Shown: positions 1-12,887 of the stretch, one piece after another | How positions within the stretch are numbered: the stretch's first letter is position 1 | How the letters are laid out: every line of letters starts with the position of its first letter | From: Glebionis coronaria | Lineage: Eukaryota; Streptophyta; Magnoliopsida; Asterales; Asteraceae | NCBI GenBank assembly: GCA_025667525.1 | Contig: CM046880.1 | Location: 599,883,452 to 599,947,451, forward strand | DNA length: 64,000 bases | Reading direction: 5' to 3' | Notes under the pieces: generated by a model | What the model was told of the DNA's origin: nothing | The model's database searches: none | What the model saw: only the letters and a program-made list of their open reading frames with translations | Position numbers and translations under genes: made by a program

Positions 1-270
1 TTTTGTTTCAAAGCACGGTTAGATGTCGCAAAATGGGAGGTTTGGATGTTGTGTTGTAATGGATAATTTTTATTGCAAGTACGGGTTATCATTGCCACAT
101 TTACATTTACATGGTTCTGGTATTATTTTTTTGGTTCTTTCATTTTTTTGGGACGCCAATCTAAAGTTCATAAGTGCATGAAACAGGTCAAATAGGCGCA
201 ATTTGTCTTGGTATGAGTAGGGCACTGCAAAACTAGGCACCAGATCAGTTCCGTCCTCCTCTGAAAGAAG
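1..270 (+). pseudogene. RPS9M: uS9m (mitochondrial ribosomal protein S9) fragment
   Basis: Two exon pieces of a nuclear gene for mitochondrial ribosomal protein uS9. Bases 1-39 are the tail of an exon ending LDVAKWE before a GT donor. Bases 187-270 are an 84-nt exon preceded by CAG and followed by GTAAAT, reading GQIGAICLGMSRALQN-stop-APDQF. The uS9 family has GQxGAIxLGISRALQNWEPD here, so the conserved Trp codon has become TAG. A related exon at 63831-63914 on the other strand keeps the Trp. The expected C-terminal tail rich in Lys/Arg was not found downstream, so this is a broken copy. The start of the gene lies outside the window. Confidence 0.75.
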
Positions 271-650
271 GTAAATACCTCTTGTTTACCCTTCATTCTT
301 TTGAATATGCTTGAAACTCCGAGTTATTGATATAAGTCCACTCGGTTCCTTGAAGGACCACTTGGTATAATGTTTAACTACATTGAATTTTTGATATAGT
401 GCTAGTCATCTGTTTGTTTGTGTGGGCGGATACCGGGTGATTTCATCATCCTTTCTTTTTATGTGAAGGGGATGCAGTAGAGGTGACAAATAGGCGGGTT
501 AGGTGGGTTGTGTAACAGGTCAAAATGTGTCGTTTTTAACAGTTCCAGATAGAGCTGGCTCGACCAGTCAATGGCTATTTTATGGTTTTCCAGTTTCATA
601 GATAATCAATGTATTAGGTAAGATTTTAGCTACTACCATAAGCTAAGGCT
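1..650. repeat. Left arm of large inverted repeat
   Basis: This arm matches the reverse complement of about 63140-64000. Matching blocks include the uS9m intron, the 84-nt exon, the segment around ACTCGGTTCC near 350, the block around GGTGATTTC near 440 and the end near ATCAATGTATTAGGTAAG (about 605-625). Divergence is visible at many sites. The right arm carries a 300-bp solo LTR that this arm lacks. Confidence 0.8.
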
Positions 651-2347
651 TTTTCACTTTAATGTCTTGACCCACATCAAAACCCAATATTTTTTCTTAG
701 AATACATGTTAGTACGTGTTCCCAAACTTCACAAAGTCAACTAAATCTAATTATCTATTATTTGCAATCGATGTGCCGGGCTCTGGTCAGAGTCTAAAGC
801 CTCATGACTCGCTTTACACGAAAAAGGATCCGTTGTGTAAGAATGATAAAATAGTAGAATGAGTTTTTGTCTTTATTCTCTCAACACACATTATCTCTAC
901 TACTTATAAAGAGAATTCCCCAATTCCTTTAATGTTGAAAAAATCCTTATTTAAGGAAATGTTGAAAAATTTAATGCTATGTAATTGTTATTATCAAATG
1001 TTGAAAAACTTCCTCCATACGACTTAGCTAATCTTATTTTTGTTAACTGATTCAAAAGTCAAAAACCCATTAATACCATAAACACATTCCGCACAAAAAA
1101 ACCACACATAAACCTTATTCTTATTCTTTGTGTAAACCTAATACACACAAAAAAATATTACCGCTATTGTCTTATCACCACCGCATCTGCCGAATCTGCC
1201 ACCATCTCTTGATGGTTTAGGTGGTTTCAAGGTAGTTCTGGTTTGTGGTATTGGTTGTTGGTTTGGGTGTTTTTTTGTTGGTTTCAATGGTTTAGAGTGG
1301 TCGAATCTACATCTCCTCTACATCTCCATTCCATCTTCAGCCACCAAATCATTATCTACACACACGCACAATACTAAATATTTCTTGATCAGGTTCTTTT
1401 ATCTTTGTAAACAATGTTTTTTTTTCTATGTAGTAATTATGATATATGTTAATTGGGTTGTAGATTCATCTAATTTGTACTTTTTTTGTAGTAATCATAA
1501 TACGGCTGGTGAAGACACAGTATGGAGGGCGGCGGTGAAGAGACGAACAACTCCGGGAAACTATGCATTCTTTTATAATCAAACCAGAATTTTTATATAA
1601 AAATTAAAGATTACTATATATCAATAGTTATTATTGAAAATACATGGTTTTTAATGGGGTGTCTATTAGCTTATATTATTAGGTTGAGCATCTGAAAAGT
1701 TTTATTGTTGTGGTCATATCTTTCATATATTTTCTCCCAGTTTGGAATGTGATGAGTATTTTTTATACTTTCATTTGTATGTGTGCATATATCGGAGGTG
1801 TATCTTTGTATTGTTAATTTTTTTTATGCAGCTGAGATTCGATTTACAATACCTTCTCATATATGATATGGGATATGTACATGATTTTAAAGACCATATT
1901 AATGTTAATTGTTTAACCTTCATAGCTTAGCAGATAATATACTTATATTTATAACTTTCACTTTTAAGGTAATGTTTAGTTTTCAGTTTAGAAATCACAA
2001 TGAATTTGAGTTTATTATGAATTGTTGACTGGAATTGAATTTCCCTGTCAATCCTTTTTGTATGTTTGACAAATCTTAATTTGGAGTATGTGACAAAGTT
2101 AGGTATGGCTTTGGAGTGTTTGAGTTTTTTAGTGAGTATTGGCTTACCTGCTTATATTATGATGAAATAAGCATTGTAGTAGGCGAGACTTGTTATAATG
2201 AATGAATGTGTTTGTTTCTTTTGCATATAAATATGATCCCGATGAATTGTAAGCGATTGCTTTTTTATTTTTATTGTGGTTGTTGTTAACTTGTTTTATT
2301 TGCATTGATAAAGAGAAGTTAACTTCATTTCATTATAATGTTTGATT
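651..2347. other. AT-rich intergenic, no supported gene
   Basis: No convincing coding frame. Around 824-905 there is a stretch ending in CTCAACACACATTA that resembles 5136-5200 and looks like a dispersed repeat piece. The small open frames here (for example 1385-1600) show no domain or splice context. Confidence 0.4.
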
Positions 2348-2606
2348 CAGTTCCCAGTCGGAATGATCAATCGTCATCTTAAAACAACAACATCTGCTCA
2401 TGGTGAGTTAGAGCCACGGTTGATGTTTACTCTGCTGCGATTCTTAAGTACTTAACTGTAGAAGTCCTTGAATTGGCTGGAAATGCTAACAAGAATTTGA
2501 AGGTGAAGAGGATCACTCTAAGGAACTTGCAGCTAACCATCATGGATATGAGGAACTCAATAGTCTTATCAAAGGTACCATTGATGGTGGCCAAGCAGGC
2601 CTCGTG
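2348..2606 (+). pseudogene. Histone H2A.Z relic
   Basis: Reads QFPVGMINRHLKTTTSAHG, then, after a lesion, [20 protein letters not shown] and [14 protein letters not shown] one-base deletion follows, after which [14 protein letters not shown] continues. This is the histone-fold core of H2A.Z. The LKVKRIT and LIKGTI words distinguish it from canonical H2A. A TTCAG acceptor-like sequence sits at the 5' edge, so it looks like genomic exon DNA and not a processed copy. At least two frame breaks make it non-coding. It lies in the same orientation as the ALB3 relic downstream. Confidence 0.8.
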
Positions 2607-2856
2607 AGTTCCCATGTGGCATATGGATTATTTCATGGGATAACTATCTTTTTTCAACTCATATTCGAGTCATATATTAGGATTGTGTCATGTGATTCGA
2701 TATCTAGGAAACATGTCATTGTGTTAGGAATGATCTTATTCGAGTTGTGTTACGACTTTGTCTCCATGCTATTTGTAATTTAAGAATTAGGAGAAATCTT
2801 TTGTCATGGTTCACGTACTACTTCATTTGTAATATTTATTTTTATATTTTTGTTAC

Positions 2857-3865
2857 AGTTTTTAAAGGATGGACTCTCTACACTCCAATGTTCTGTATTC
2901 ATATGGCGTTGCAATTATAGTCCTGAAGGTTCTTGTGAAGGCTGCAATATCTTAACCTACTGTGTAGGTGGAATCTATAATGGCAATGCAATCCTTGCAA
3001 CCTCAAATAAAGGCTATTTCGGAACGGTAAGATGACGATCAGGTGACGATTTGTCTTGTACTCCTGTTTTTTTGTATTTCAGTTTCTGGTGACCAAATGA
3101 TGCAAATTATGACTTGTATACGTAATGTCGACGACTAACTTTAGGGGGCTAATTCTTTACCCACACAAAAAATTATAGTTTAGAAAACTTCTTTTACAAA
3201 TTCTATAAGAAATTAGCAAATGTTTCCGCATTATATATCAAATTCGGATTTGAGTCGGTTACCTCTAATTAAATTTCTTAACATCAACATAGTATTTTAT
3301 GGACTTCAGCTTGAAACTGCTGTAGCTAGATTGTACAAACTAGCGAGAATAAATCATTTGGCAGATACTTAATGTTTATGCACCATATACTTTATTATCC
3401 ACTTCAAGATATAGTCATATATTGACATTGCACCATTAGGCATATTAGCAAACATTCAAGATTGTGATTTATGGAGCTTTTCATAATAGAGCCCTCTCAA
3501 ATGTTACAGGTGAGGTAAAACTTTATAAAGGTCATCTTTGCTTTATGTATAGTATTAAACTCGTAAACGGTTTTCGTAATGACATTTATAGGGAACTCTG
3601 GCTGAAGGGTTCTTTCGGAGAACAGTTGCTGCTCGAGAAAGTGGCATGTGCACATCGCGGCTCTATCCATTAGTTGTAAGCATTAGTGCATCATTATTTG
3701 TTTGAATCCTTGCTGATATTTTTTGACCTTTAATATCATTAACAACCCTTACAGGATAGTTAACCTGCTCTTGGATGGTCAAATACATTTGCATATAGCT
3801 GTGATGCCCGTGCTCCTTGTGGTTTCTCGATAGACATTCGCTCAGATCATGTAACCAACACAACT
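2857..3865 (+). pseudogene. ALB3: ALB3/Oxa1-type thylakoid insertase relic
   Basis: ALB3 inserts proteins into the thylakoid membrane. Pieces occur in family order: FLKDGLSTL, a frame-shifted YGVAIIVLKVLVKAA, VESIMAMQSLQPQIKAISER then a stop (family: QQRYAGDQ), LQLETAVARLYKLARIN near 3306-3362, RALSNV near 3490, LAEGFF then TVAARESG near 3600-3650, LGWSNTFAY near 3783, and VMPVLLVVSR-stop-TFAQIM near 3803-3850. Intervening AT-rich DNA between the pieces fits retained introns, so this is a non-processed copy. Multiple stops and shifts show it is dead. Confidence 0.85.
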
Positions 3866-4544
3866 ACATGTTAGTTTTTAACATATTCACTTATATGGTA
3901 TTTGAGTAAAGCTAATGACTCTCTTTTCCTTACATGTCTCTTACACTAAATTTTTAGAGTAAGGATCCACATATGAAGATTTCTCAACCCATAACAGTTT
4001 CAAACCATTGATGATTAGTTTTTTTTACATTTTCAGTCCCATTATCAACAAAACCTCAAAATAGTGAGTCTTTCTAAGCTATTATGTGTTACTCTTGACT
4101 GTTATTTTGAATGTAGCTTATCGATTTGTAACAAAGATTCACATGGTATTGTTGTTTGCTTGTTTTTTCAGTCATAGGATGCAAGATCGATGTACATCAC
4201 ATTCTATCTTTTAGATTATGCTTTTGAACATGGTAACTTTTGGTTGCATTTTTAGTAGTTTTAACTGCATGGTTTTTATCAAATGTAACATCTCGTGGGT
4301 TTGAGATATGATAAGAGCTGTTTTTATTTTTCAATGTTTGTGTTCGCAACTTTTTGATAACTTAATAAAATGAGGTTGTTAGGTCATGAATTCAATCATG
4401 TTTGCTAGCCTGCATGTTGAAAATAAATCGTTAATGTGAATCTTTGGTCAAATGCTCTTTAGGTTTTTATGCAACATAGAAAAGAACTTATGATAGTTTG
4501 GATTGAACATTATTTTAATTGCTCCCGATAGTGATCATAATATC
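3866..4544. other. AT-rich, no gene seen
   Basis: Non-coding sequence between the ALB3 relic and the Helitron terminus. It would be internal Helitron DNA if the capture interpretation is right. Confidence 0.4.
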
Positions 4545-4595
4545 GTATATCGTTACGCTAGGGATTTCCGCTGCTATGCGCGGGTACTCGTCTAG
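4545..4595 (+). mobile_element. Helitron 3' terminus
   Basis: The sequence has a GC-rich imperfect stem, CCGCTGCTATGCGCGG, followed 8 bases later by CTAG and then T, the usual layout of a Helitron 3' end. The same stem and end, TGCGCGGRTAYTCGTCTAGT, recur at 16506 in reverse orientation, which supports a family. The matching 5' TC end was not located, so total length is unknown. The two captured-gene relics upstream lie in the same orientation. Confidence 0.6.
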
Positions 4596-4600
4596 TAATA

Positions 4601-5317
4601 TATAATGTTAGGATAGAGCCTATATAAAAAAATACAACTTGATACTTATCATAAAAATCAATATAAAGAAATACAGCTAATTATAATAATGATTTATAAT
4701 CATCAAACTAATACTTCCCCGCGGTTTGAACGGCAGACACCTCGACGGATAAACTGGAACATATATTGAAAGCCTCTTTTTCGATCATTTTTTTTAGACG
4801 GAAGAATAATTGCATTCGACGGCATAGTTGTTGACTGCTTGCGGCTTCCTCCTTTGCCTGACGTTTTTTACGTCATGGCTTGCTTTGCCTTTAGGTAGGA
4901 ACGACATTTTTTGACCAACTAATTTTGAAAAATGACAATGAATTCCGGCCGTAAAACAAGAATAATGATGATGAGACAACGATGTTGGGGTTTATTTGAA
5001 AAATAAAGGCTACTTATGAAACATAAAAAAGCGGAAGAAATTTAAGTGAGATCCTCGAATCATCAGTGAGAAACCGATAACCGGAGGACAACTCTTTTGT
5101 GGTGGGTTGTTTACCTAGAGATATAGTAACTCTCTAATACCATGTAAGAATAGTAAAGTAGTAGAATGATTTTATGTGTTTATAATTCCTCAACACACAT
5201 TACAATATATAATGTCAGGCTAGAGCCCATATAAAAAAATATATCTCAATACTTATCACAGAAACCAATGTAAAAAATACAGCTAATACTAATAATGATT
5301 TATAATCATCCAGCTAA
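4601..5317. repeat. Direct repeat pair (4601-4712 and 5205-5317)
   Basis: Both blocks begin TATAATGTYAGG, continue TAGAGCCYATATAAAAAAAT and end in AATGATTTATAATCATC. About 500 bp of unrelated sequence lies between them. They may be LTR-type or duplicated intergenic DNA; no terminal TG/CA or target duplication could be fixed. Confidence 0.45.
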
Positions 5318-5423
5318 TAAGTTAGAGCACAAGATGTGGTAATATTCACCTTCGCTAGAGCACACCGCCACACCACAATCCCTCGCCAGGCACTTCACTC
5401 GTCGTGTAACCGGCGAAGAAAAA

Positions 5424-5646
5424 GACGTAACTTTGTGGGTCTCGTATTATATTTCATGTTTTTTGTCTTTTTTTTCCTCTGATTTTTTCTATATGCAGAT
5501 CTGTGTTGTTTTTTTTTCTCAATTCGCATGGATGAAGACGTAACTTTGTGGGTCCTGTATTTTATTTCATGTTTTTTGTCTTTTTTTTTCTGATTTTTAC
5601 TATATGCAGATTTGTGTTTTTTTTTTCTCAATTCGCATGGATGAAG
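5424..5646. repeat. 113-bp tandem duplication
   Basis: Two adjacent copies begin GACGTAACTTTGTGGGT at 5424 and 5537 and run through TTCATGTTTTTTGTC and CTATATGCAGAT to CGCATGGATGAA. They differ by a few bases and T-tract lengths. Confidence 0.85.
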
Positions 5647-6865
5647 TGCTGGGAAAGGAGATGAAGTGTAGTTGCTCTTTTTTTAAATATAGAGTAAATA
5701 TGCATTTAAGTCCTTGTAGTTTGGATTATTTTTAAATTTAGGTTTAAATTTATAATTTCCTTTGAAAAATATTTTTTTAATTTTATAAAAATACATTTAT
5801 AATTTTCGTATTTTTATTTTTCTTAGTTGTTATTGAAATTTTATTCTTATGAAATAAAGTTAATTTGTTTATAATTAATGGAAAAGAAAATAAAATGGGT
5901 AGTGGTGGTACCCAAATGAACAGAAGGGTTTGTTGTGACAACGTGAGTTTTTTTTTTAAAATGAGTGTATTAAGTGACGTGGAATCCCGTGGAGCCTAAA
6001 TGAAAAGCTTTTTGCTCTTCACGACACCTAAAGCTCTTAGACATGATTGAAAAATCGATACTTAACGTGAAGTACCCTAACATAGTCAAGTGGCTCGTGT
6101 TAAACTGTTAATCGCACCGGTGAGCATAATGTGGCATTTAAGACATTTTTGATAGCACTTTTAGTTTATTTATTTTTACGTATACATGTGAAAACAAAAA
6201 GTGACAAGTTAAATAATTTTTTAAGCAATATGAGTCATCTTTGAACTTTGAAATATATATAAAAATAAGATATACATGTTAAGAAATGCTATATGTATAA
6301 AAGATTTACGCAAAAGTTTTCAAAAGGATTCATAAATAAAAAAACTCAACAATTTACATTTGGCGTAAAAATATAATCTTTTAATCTCAGTTTACAAGAA
6401 ATGAAAAGCATTATAACCAATTGCTCCTCACCATAATGAATGTGAGGATCATCTTCATGACACCACCTTTTCTCGTATGTTTCATAATAAATAACGTAAT
6501 TTATAAAGTGCCATGTGTATATCTTTTTAAAGGCAGACTAGTAAACTACAAATGCGAAACAATGTTGCCGAACTCAACGTTCATAGTTCTTAAAGCTACA
6601 TAAAAACTTTCTATTTTTTTACATATATGAAGTCAATTTCTCTCCTGAGAGCTATGAGGCTCATTCGTGAGTCGCGCTCTCTTTTGATGAAAATTTCGAA
6701 GTTGGTTTCGTAGACATTTACGCAAGTTCAAGGACAAAGTTTTTTTCTTTTTTAACAAACATGGACAAGTTAACTCACTGAAATTACTAAATGAGAAAAA
6801 AGATAGTTAGTAGTAATTAAATTGACATTCTATACGTAACATTTGGAAATAAAATATTAACAGAG
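5647..6865. other. AT-rich intergenic, no gene seen
   Basis: No supported coding, RNA or element termini. Confidence 0.4.

Positions 6866-6911
<46 letters not shown>
6866..6911. repeat. (TA)n microsatellite
   Basis: Uninterrupted TA dinucleotide run of about 46 bases. Confidence 0.95.
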
Positions 6912-6913
<2 letters not shown>

Positions 6914-7950
6914 ATGAGTTCTAGAGAAAACTTGCTTTTGGTAGAAAACTTAGAAAACAAACCGGAAGGTAGATTTTGTCATTGTATCAAACTTTAGGGT
7001 AGAAACTGAAACTTATAGAAAAAGCAGGGTGGACGGGAGAAATTGCACAGATCTCATTACCACAATTCACACTAAGACACCGATCATTTTTAGACATGAG
7101 ATAAACCTCCCAGATCCAAACAAATGCCAAATCACGACATGTTCTATAGAAAAAAATTCTCAAATCCAATTAAATCAACCTTATTTGTCAACATAATTGC
7201 TCGTGAGTGCCTATATTTGGGAATCTGGTCAGCAATCCACTGAAGAAAATGATGATTTTTGAGCTAAAAATTATTCGAAAATGAAGAAAATGCAATAAAT
7301 AACTAGTAAGTGCAATAATGTTGTTAGTTGTTTGATTTTACATCAATGATGTAATGATTTTTGAAGCTTTATTATATTATTATCAGCATATCATCTTTTT
7401 TTACCAGATATTGAACAAATATGACTAATGATGAATGAAAAAACGTATTCCTTAAAGATGCACACTAGGTGTTTGATCAATTGTTTGAACGAGATTATAT
7501 AAGTATGATGCACTATATTTATACTCTGATATGTCAAATGTTAAATTTCACTTGTTTGACAAAGGCCTCAAGAAGAAATTGATGAAGGTATATAATTTTT
7601 CTTTGTTTTGCCTTTAAAAAACTTGTTTTAGACTCTCATGTTAGGTGTGTGTATCTGTATCATGTTCCTACTACATGTAGTGAGAATGTGTGGCTTGCGT
7701 ATCAAACATTTTTTCTATTTATGAAGTGGTTTGTAGCCCCACAATCTTGTTGCACCGTTAAAGATCCATGATAGGGGGATGCTTATCTTAGACTGTCACG
7801 TCGCGCCTCTGATATGATGGTGTAGGGGAGGGGTATGAAGCCGAAAAAGGCCAACCATTGTATGTAGTATGTACCTTTGTATAAATCCTTGTGCCCGTGG
7901 AAATATGAGGCTGGGAATCAAATTTCACGATCAGACTTGAACATTTTGAA
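6912..7950. other. Intergenic, no gene recognised
   Basis: Some stretches near 7730-7900 have higher GC than their surroundings but no continuous frame could be matched. Confidence 0.3.
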
Positions 7951-8368
7951 GTGTCTTAAGAGTAGACAAAGCTCACTTTTTTATGGAAGATGTGTTGATG
8001 GACAAGAATCAATGTCGTCCAATGGAATGGCTTGATAATGAAGAAAATATTATGAGGTATAAAACTTCAGCAAGTTTGATACTATAACTTTTTTAAGTTG
8101 AAACCCTGCAATGAACCGGGTAACGTGTGTGTATTTTCATTGGATAATTATGCTATTATCCAGTTAAATTTATATTTTGTTTCCTCTCATCACTTTTTGA
8201 CATATAAATGTGGTTGATATGTTCCAGGCGCCAAAAGAGTGGATTGACCAATATACATGAAGAGTGGAGGAGTCTTGTTGCCATTCCTGAACTTAAGCAA
8301 TTTGTGGAAAAAACCATTAATGTAGTAAGGACTCATTATGGGGCTGCATCAAATTGGCGAAAGTTTTA
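7951..8368 (+). pseudogene. Unrecognised two-exon gene relic
   Basis: A frame from about 7951 to 8056 reads KAHFFMEDVLMDKN then QCRPMEWLDNEENIM. It ends at a GT donor. A second exon after CAG at 8228-8368 continues in phase: RRQKSGLTNIHEEW, RSLVAIPELKQFVEKTINVV, RTHYGAASNWRKF, then TAA. The splice phase agrees, which supports a true gene origin. I do not recognise the family. A third coding-like stretch near 9850-9950, rich in Lys, may belong to it. No intact start was found, so this is more likely a fragment than a gene. Confidence 0.4.
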
Positions 8369-9245
8369 ATGACTCATCAGGTGAGAAGACTTTTTACTCA
8401 CTTGAACACGCATTCAATTTATTAGGACATTTGTTTCTATATTTTAGCGCACCTGCGTCTCCACAAAGAATAGGCATAGAAACAAATAATACACTGTGAT
8501 AAGGAAAATATGCATAGTTGTATTAGTGTCTAAATATATCTTAGTGTCTTATGCTATAAACCTTTATTAACAATCCATAGGTAGCATCTCTATGCTAAGC
8601 AATAAGTCTTTTTAATTTGTGAGCATGTAAAGTGTCTTCACACTTCAGCGTGGTAACATGAGATGATTTATTAATGAAATAGATTAAGTCAACGTGTAAA
8701 CTTCTTTTTTTTGGCTCAACGTTTCCGGTATAATGTAAATCAACTAGAATTGTGGTAATGGGTAAACTTTAGTAAGGATGATGTGAAACAGTTTTTTGTC
8801 TATTTTTTTAGAATAATAGATAGTTTGTCTTAATAAAGTTATAGAAAATATAGTTTCACCATAACCATCTAATATATGGAATAAACGATTCAGTTTTCCA
8901 AATCCATTGAGGTACTTGTTTAGAAAATCCGTTCGTATATTTTAATGCACCCGTTTATGTATTTTAGTGCATTTGCTTGTGTATCTGTCGTGCATATTAA
9001 TTCAAACAGTGTGTCATTTTGTACCTTCTGAGATCTTCTAACATAAGTGGGAAAACGTATATTTTTTGGGTATACTTGAAAAAAAAATACACGTTTGCCC
9101 ACTTCAACGTGTATTGGTAGTTTGTTGAAGTAGAAATTTGTTTAATTTTCTTTTTTATACAAGCTTGAGAGCATATATAAAGGATATAAAAACCAAGTTT
9201 GAGGATATATCATCTATTTTCAAATGCATATATAGAGGATATATA
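8369..9245. other. Intergenic, no gene seen
   Basis: AT-rich. Short GTGCATTTGCTTGTGTAT-like motifs near 8940-8990 hint at old repeats. Confidence 0.3.
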
Positions 9246-9390
9246 GGCATCCATTTAAGAATTTTACTAGGGCATCCGTTTGAGAATTGTACTAGGGCAT
9301 CCGTTTGAAAATTGTAATAGGGCATCCGTTTGAGAATTCTACTAGGGCATCGGTTTGAAAATTGTACCAAGGCATCGGTTTGATTAATAT
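9246..9390. repeat. 28-bp tandem repeat, about five units
   Basis: Units of the form GGCATCCGTTTGARAATTGT plus about eight bases repeat from 9246, with one-base changes between units. Looser GGCATC words recur around 10312-10390. Confidence 0.8.
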
Positions 9391-10954
9391 GTGTGCATCC
9401 TTTTATGTATGTTTGATTAATGATTAGTTGAGAAGGGTTTTGGACTGATAAATGGTTAATCATATAAAATTTATGTGTATGAGGTAAATTTAAGATATAG
9501 AAGTGATGTGCTCGAAATGAGTTTCTTTTAATCACTACTTTTCGTATGAACTTAGGTGGGGAAATAAGTGTGGTTTGAGTTTTATAAGAATGATAACACA
9601 TGTATGTTGTACATACATAAGCTGTATGTTGTACAGACATAAGTTGTACACATGCATACCACATGCTTAAGCAGTTGAGCTAAACCTGTCACAAACTACA
9701 AAGCCCAAAAGTGGATATTGAAATTAGCCATGAAACTAAAATTACACTTGTACTATATTTAATTCTTTATACTTTGGGAGTTATGAGACATCTAATTTGT
9801 CTAAATCCTACAGGTTGTTCAAATGTGTAGTTGCTAAGAAAAGGAAGAAACTTTGCTACTGGTGCAAGTGGTGAAACTGATGCAGACGACAATATCAAGA
9901 AAAAAGAGAAAGCGAATGGTGCTGGAAAGAACATGTGTTAGTCTAGTTAATAACAGTGTTGTGGGTGAGCCTGTAGTAGAAGTTTATGTTGTCATGTATC
10001 ATGTATATTTTTTTGTTTATTAATTTAAGAATTGTTGTCTCAAGACCATGGTGCTATATTATACAATTGTAAATGATAATTGTTCAAAGTGTAAGGGGTT
10101 TTTTGTTCACTCGTTCGCAATTTGAGGTTCCAGGTTTGACTTACTGAACGGTAGGTGATTCCTCATACAATGGTCGTAATTGTATTTGGTAGGCATACAA
10201 GTATTGAAGCTTATCATTCTACAACAACTGAGTAGTTTTACAAAATGTTACTGTATTTGATAGCACTTAGATAGTTGGGCATCTAATAACTAGTATTATT
10301 AGTGCATATTTGAAATCGGCATCTGTTTGTATACTTAGGGCATCGATGAACACATTGTTAAGGCATCAATTAACATTAATATGGCATCTATTTTTGTAGC
10401 ATCTTGTCGCAATCTCTAAGTAATTTAGACATAAAACTTATTTGTATAAAAAAACCTATTAGTAAAAATATACTTGAACACCACTTGCTTTTAAGGTACA
10501 ACAACAATTTCAACATTTCTCATCTATTAGTAAATAATACACATTAAATAAATTAAAAAAGTAACGATCTCATAGATCATATAGAAACATCATCCTCACT
10601 AGCTTGTACAAACTCAAGTCTCATACTCTTGGATCTGCAATTAGAACAAAAGGAACACAAGTAAGTTTGATAAGGGTGCTTATATTAAGAGTTTTGCTAG
10701 AGCAACTAACAATTTACAAATAAATATCCACAAAGTGAGGTGGCATGCCACTTGGCTAATTTATTATATTTTTTCTCTTTTTCCTTTTAAATTATATATT
10801 TATTTATTCAAATAAAAAACCTTTTTTTATATTACTCTTCCTATTAATTATTTCATCATTTGTACGTTTTTTTTTCGTTTCAACTAAACTTGTTAAAAGA
10901 TCATTTAAATTTTGTAAAAAACAACATTATGAAGCTATAGAAAATAACATACAA
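9391..10954. other. Intergenic, no supported gene
   Basis: Contains a Lys-rich short frame near 9850-9950 ending in TAG that might be a last exon of the 8-kb relic. Otherwise AT-rich. Confidence 0.3.
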
Positions 10955-11445
10955 AACTGCATTTTACTGCTTGGCAAACAGCCATATTTCTATGTCAAAA
11001 CACTTCATATTCTATTGTAAAAACCACATAAAAAAGCTGTATGAATAGCCCTTAAAACATGTAAAAAAACTGCATTAAATAGCTGTAAAAAGACTCCATA
11101 TTACTGCTTCACAAACAACCATATTTGTGTTTTAAACCGCTCAATTCCTGCTGTAAAAAAACAGCATAAAAAGTTGTAAAAACAGCCTTTAAAACCTGCA
11201 AAAAAACTGTATAGAAAATCTGTAAAAAAACTGCATAGAAAAGCTGTAAAAAACTCCATATTACTGCTGCCCAGACACCCATATTTTGGTTCTAAACCGC
11301 TCAATTCCTGCTGTAATAGAACAACATAAAGAGCTGTAAAACATCCCTTAAAACCTGAAAGCAATGCTGCATAAAAAAGCTGTAAACTTATAAAAGCTGC
11401 ATAAAAAAGCTGTAAACTTATAAAAGCTGCATATAAAAGCCATAA
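10955..11445. repeat. Diverged satellite-like repeat
   Basis: Words such as CCATATTACTGCT and AACCGCTCAATTCCTGCTGT recur at spacings of about 140-165 bp (near 10960, 11096 and 11258). A shorter unit, GCTGCATAAAAAAGCTGTAA, is repeated directly near 11368 and 11394. Confidence 0.7.
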
Positions 11446-12880
11446 AAACTTGCGACAAACTGCATATAAAAGTTGTCATGTAAACTTATAAAACCACACG
11501 ATATATCAAGAAATACAAGGTATATCAAGAAATCTACCAAAATATTTCACAAAACAACATAATCATTTCATCCATAAGTTTAAAAGCAACGAACAACCGT
11601 CATTCAATTTGACATCAGCAATTGTGTTTTTATACTCGTTTTCAACTACTTTATCAATCAGAGAGATACATTTGTTAGTTTCTAGTTTCTTGGAAGATGC
11701 TAAATCCTTAGACTTTCTGTCACTCCTGCAACTCTTTACGCGCCTTGTCGAAGAATATTCACTTTACAGTTTTCCTGTGACTTGCTATGTCGAGACTCTT
11801 CATCCCTTCAAAAATATTTCTTAGAGGCATATGAAATTCAACAAACATCTTAAGATAATGGCCTTCTTAGAGGAGTGTAAAACTAAAGCCGTTGCTACTG
11901 ATCGTTTCTTAGACACATCAAAAGTGGTTGTTTTCAGAAAAAGGAATTTGGATTTGACGGACACATTTTGTACCTTCGTGTTGTCATATACTTGGCCGCA
12001 ACTGGTCTTGACTTTTTCATTGGAGTTGAACCAACTTTTCCAAAAGTCCTAGTTTTTCTTTGTGGATCACACCATTCTTTTGAGAAACTAAAGAATCCGC
12101 CATCGCAAACCTTGGTATTTTGGGCTTGGATGGTTTTGTAGGAGCTCACATTGGATATTTCAAACAAAAGAAAAGAGGAAAAAAGTGTAAGTAGACTCAT
12201 AGTATTTTTTTTTGTTTACGATCCAAGCAGACATAGAAAATACAAGCAGATAACATATAATATTTAGTTGACACATTTGATCAAACACCCTGTGTGCTAC
12301 CCTATTAAACATAATTTTCTTGTATTTTGGATCAACAAAAACGAAAAATACAAAACATATTAGTCTAAATACAATCAATATTAATCAATGATAACACTAA
12401 AAAAATTAAAAATAAAAACTTACTTTCAAACCTAAATGATGAATTTGACAATTTACACGAATCAAAAAGATGATTAACAATGTGGAATGATCGTGAATGT
12501 TGAATTCAATCTTAAAAAATGGCCATTAATTTGTCGGAGATGATCTCCATCTCCATTAAGGACGTCGGAGATGATATATATCGTCGTTCAGTAGCCGGAG
12601 ATTATCACATCGACGTTGCTTGTTGAGCAGTAAACGGTGGTGTATATGGTGGTTCTGGTGGTTATAGTGGTTGTGGAGAAGAAACATGGTAACAGATAAA
12701 GAAGAAAAAAGGAAAAGAAAAAAAACGAGCGTTGGGATGTAAGTTTCAAAAGTGTGCAACATTTACCCATAAGAATTGATTAAATACATTCGGGCCCCTG
12801 TAGTTTTGGTCCCGAAAAAAAAGGAGGATTTACATTGTTTTCTAAGTTTTCTACCAAAAGAAGGTTTTCTATTGATCCCA

Positions 12881-12887
<7 letters not shown>
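11446..12887. other. Intergenic with possible coding relics
   Basis: On the minus strand around 11600-12050 there are broken frames with coding-like wording, such as LIDKVVENEYKN, but no frame holds and the family is not recognised. No feature is claimed. Confidence 0.25.

Noticed and set aside
3600..3660. GFFRRT wording like a nuclear-receptor zinc finger
   Set aside because: The neighbouring pieces align in order with ALB3/Oxa1, no cysteines are present, and plants lack nuclear receptors.
9155..9664. 169-codon minus-strand frame
   Set aside because: It runs across the 28-bp tandem repeat and its periodic text comes from that repeat.
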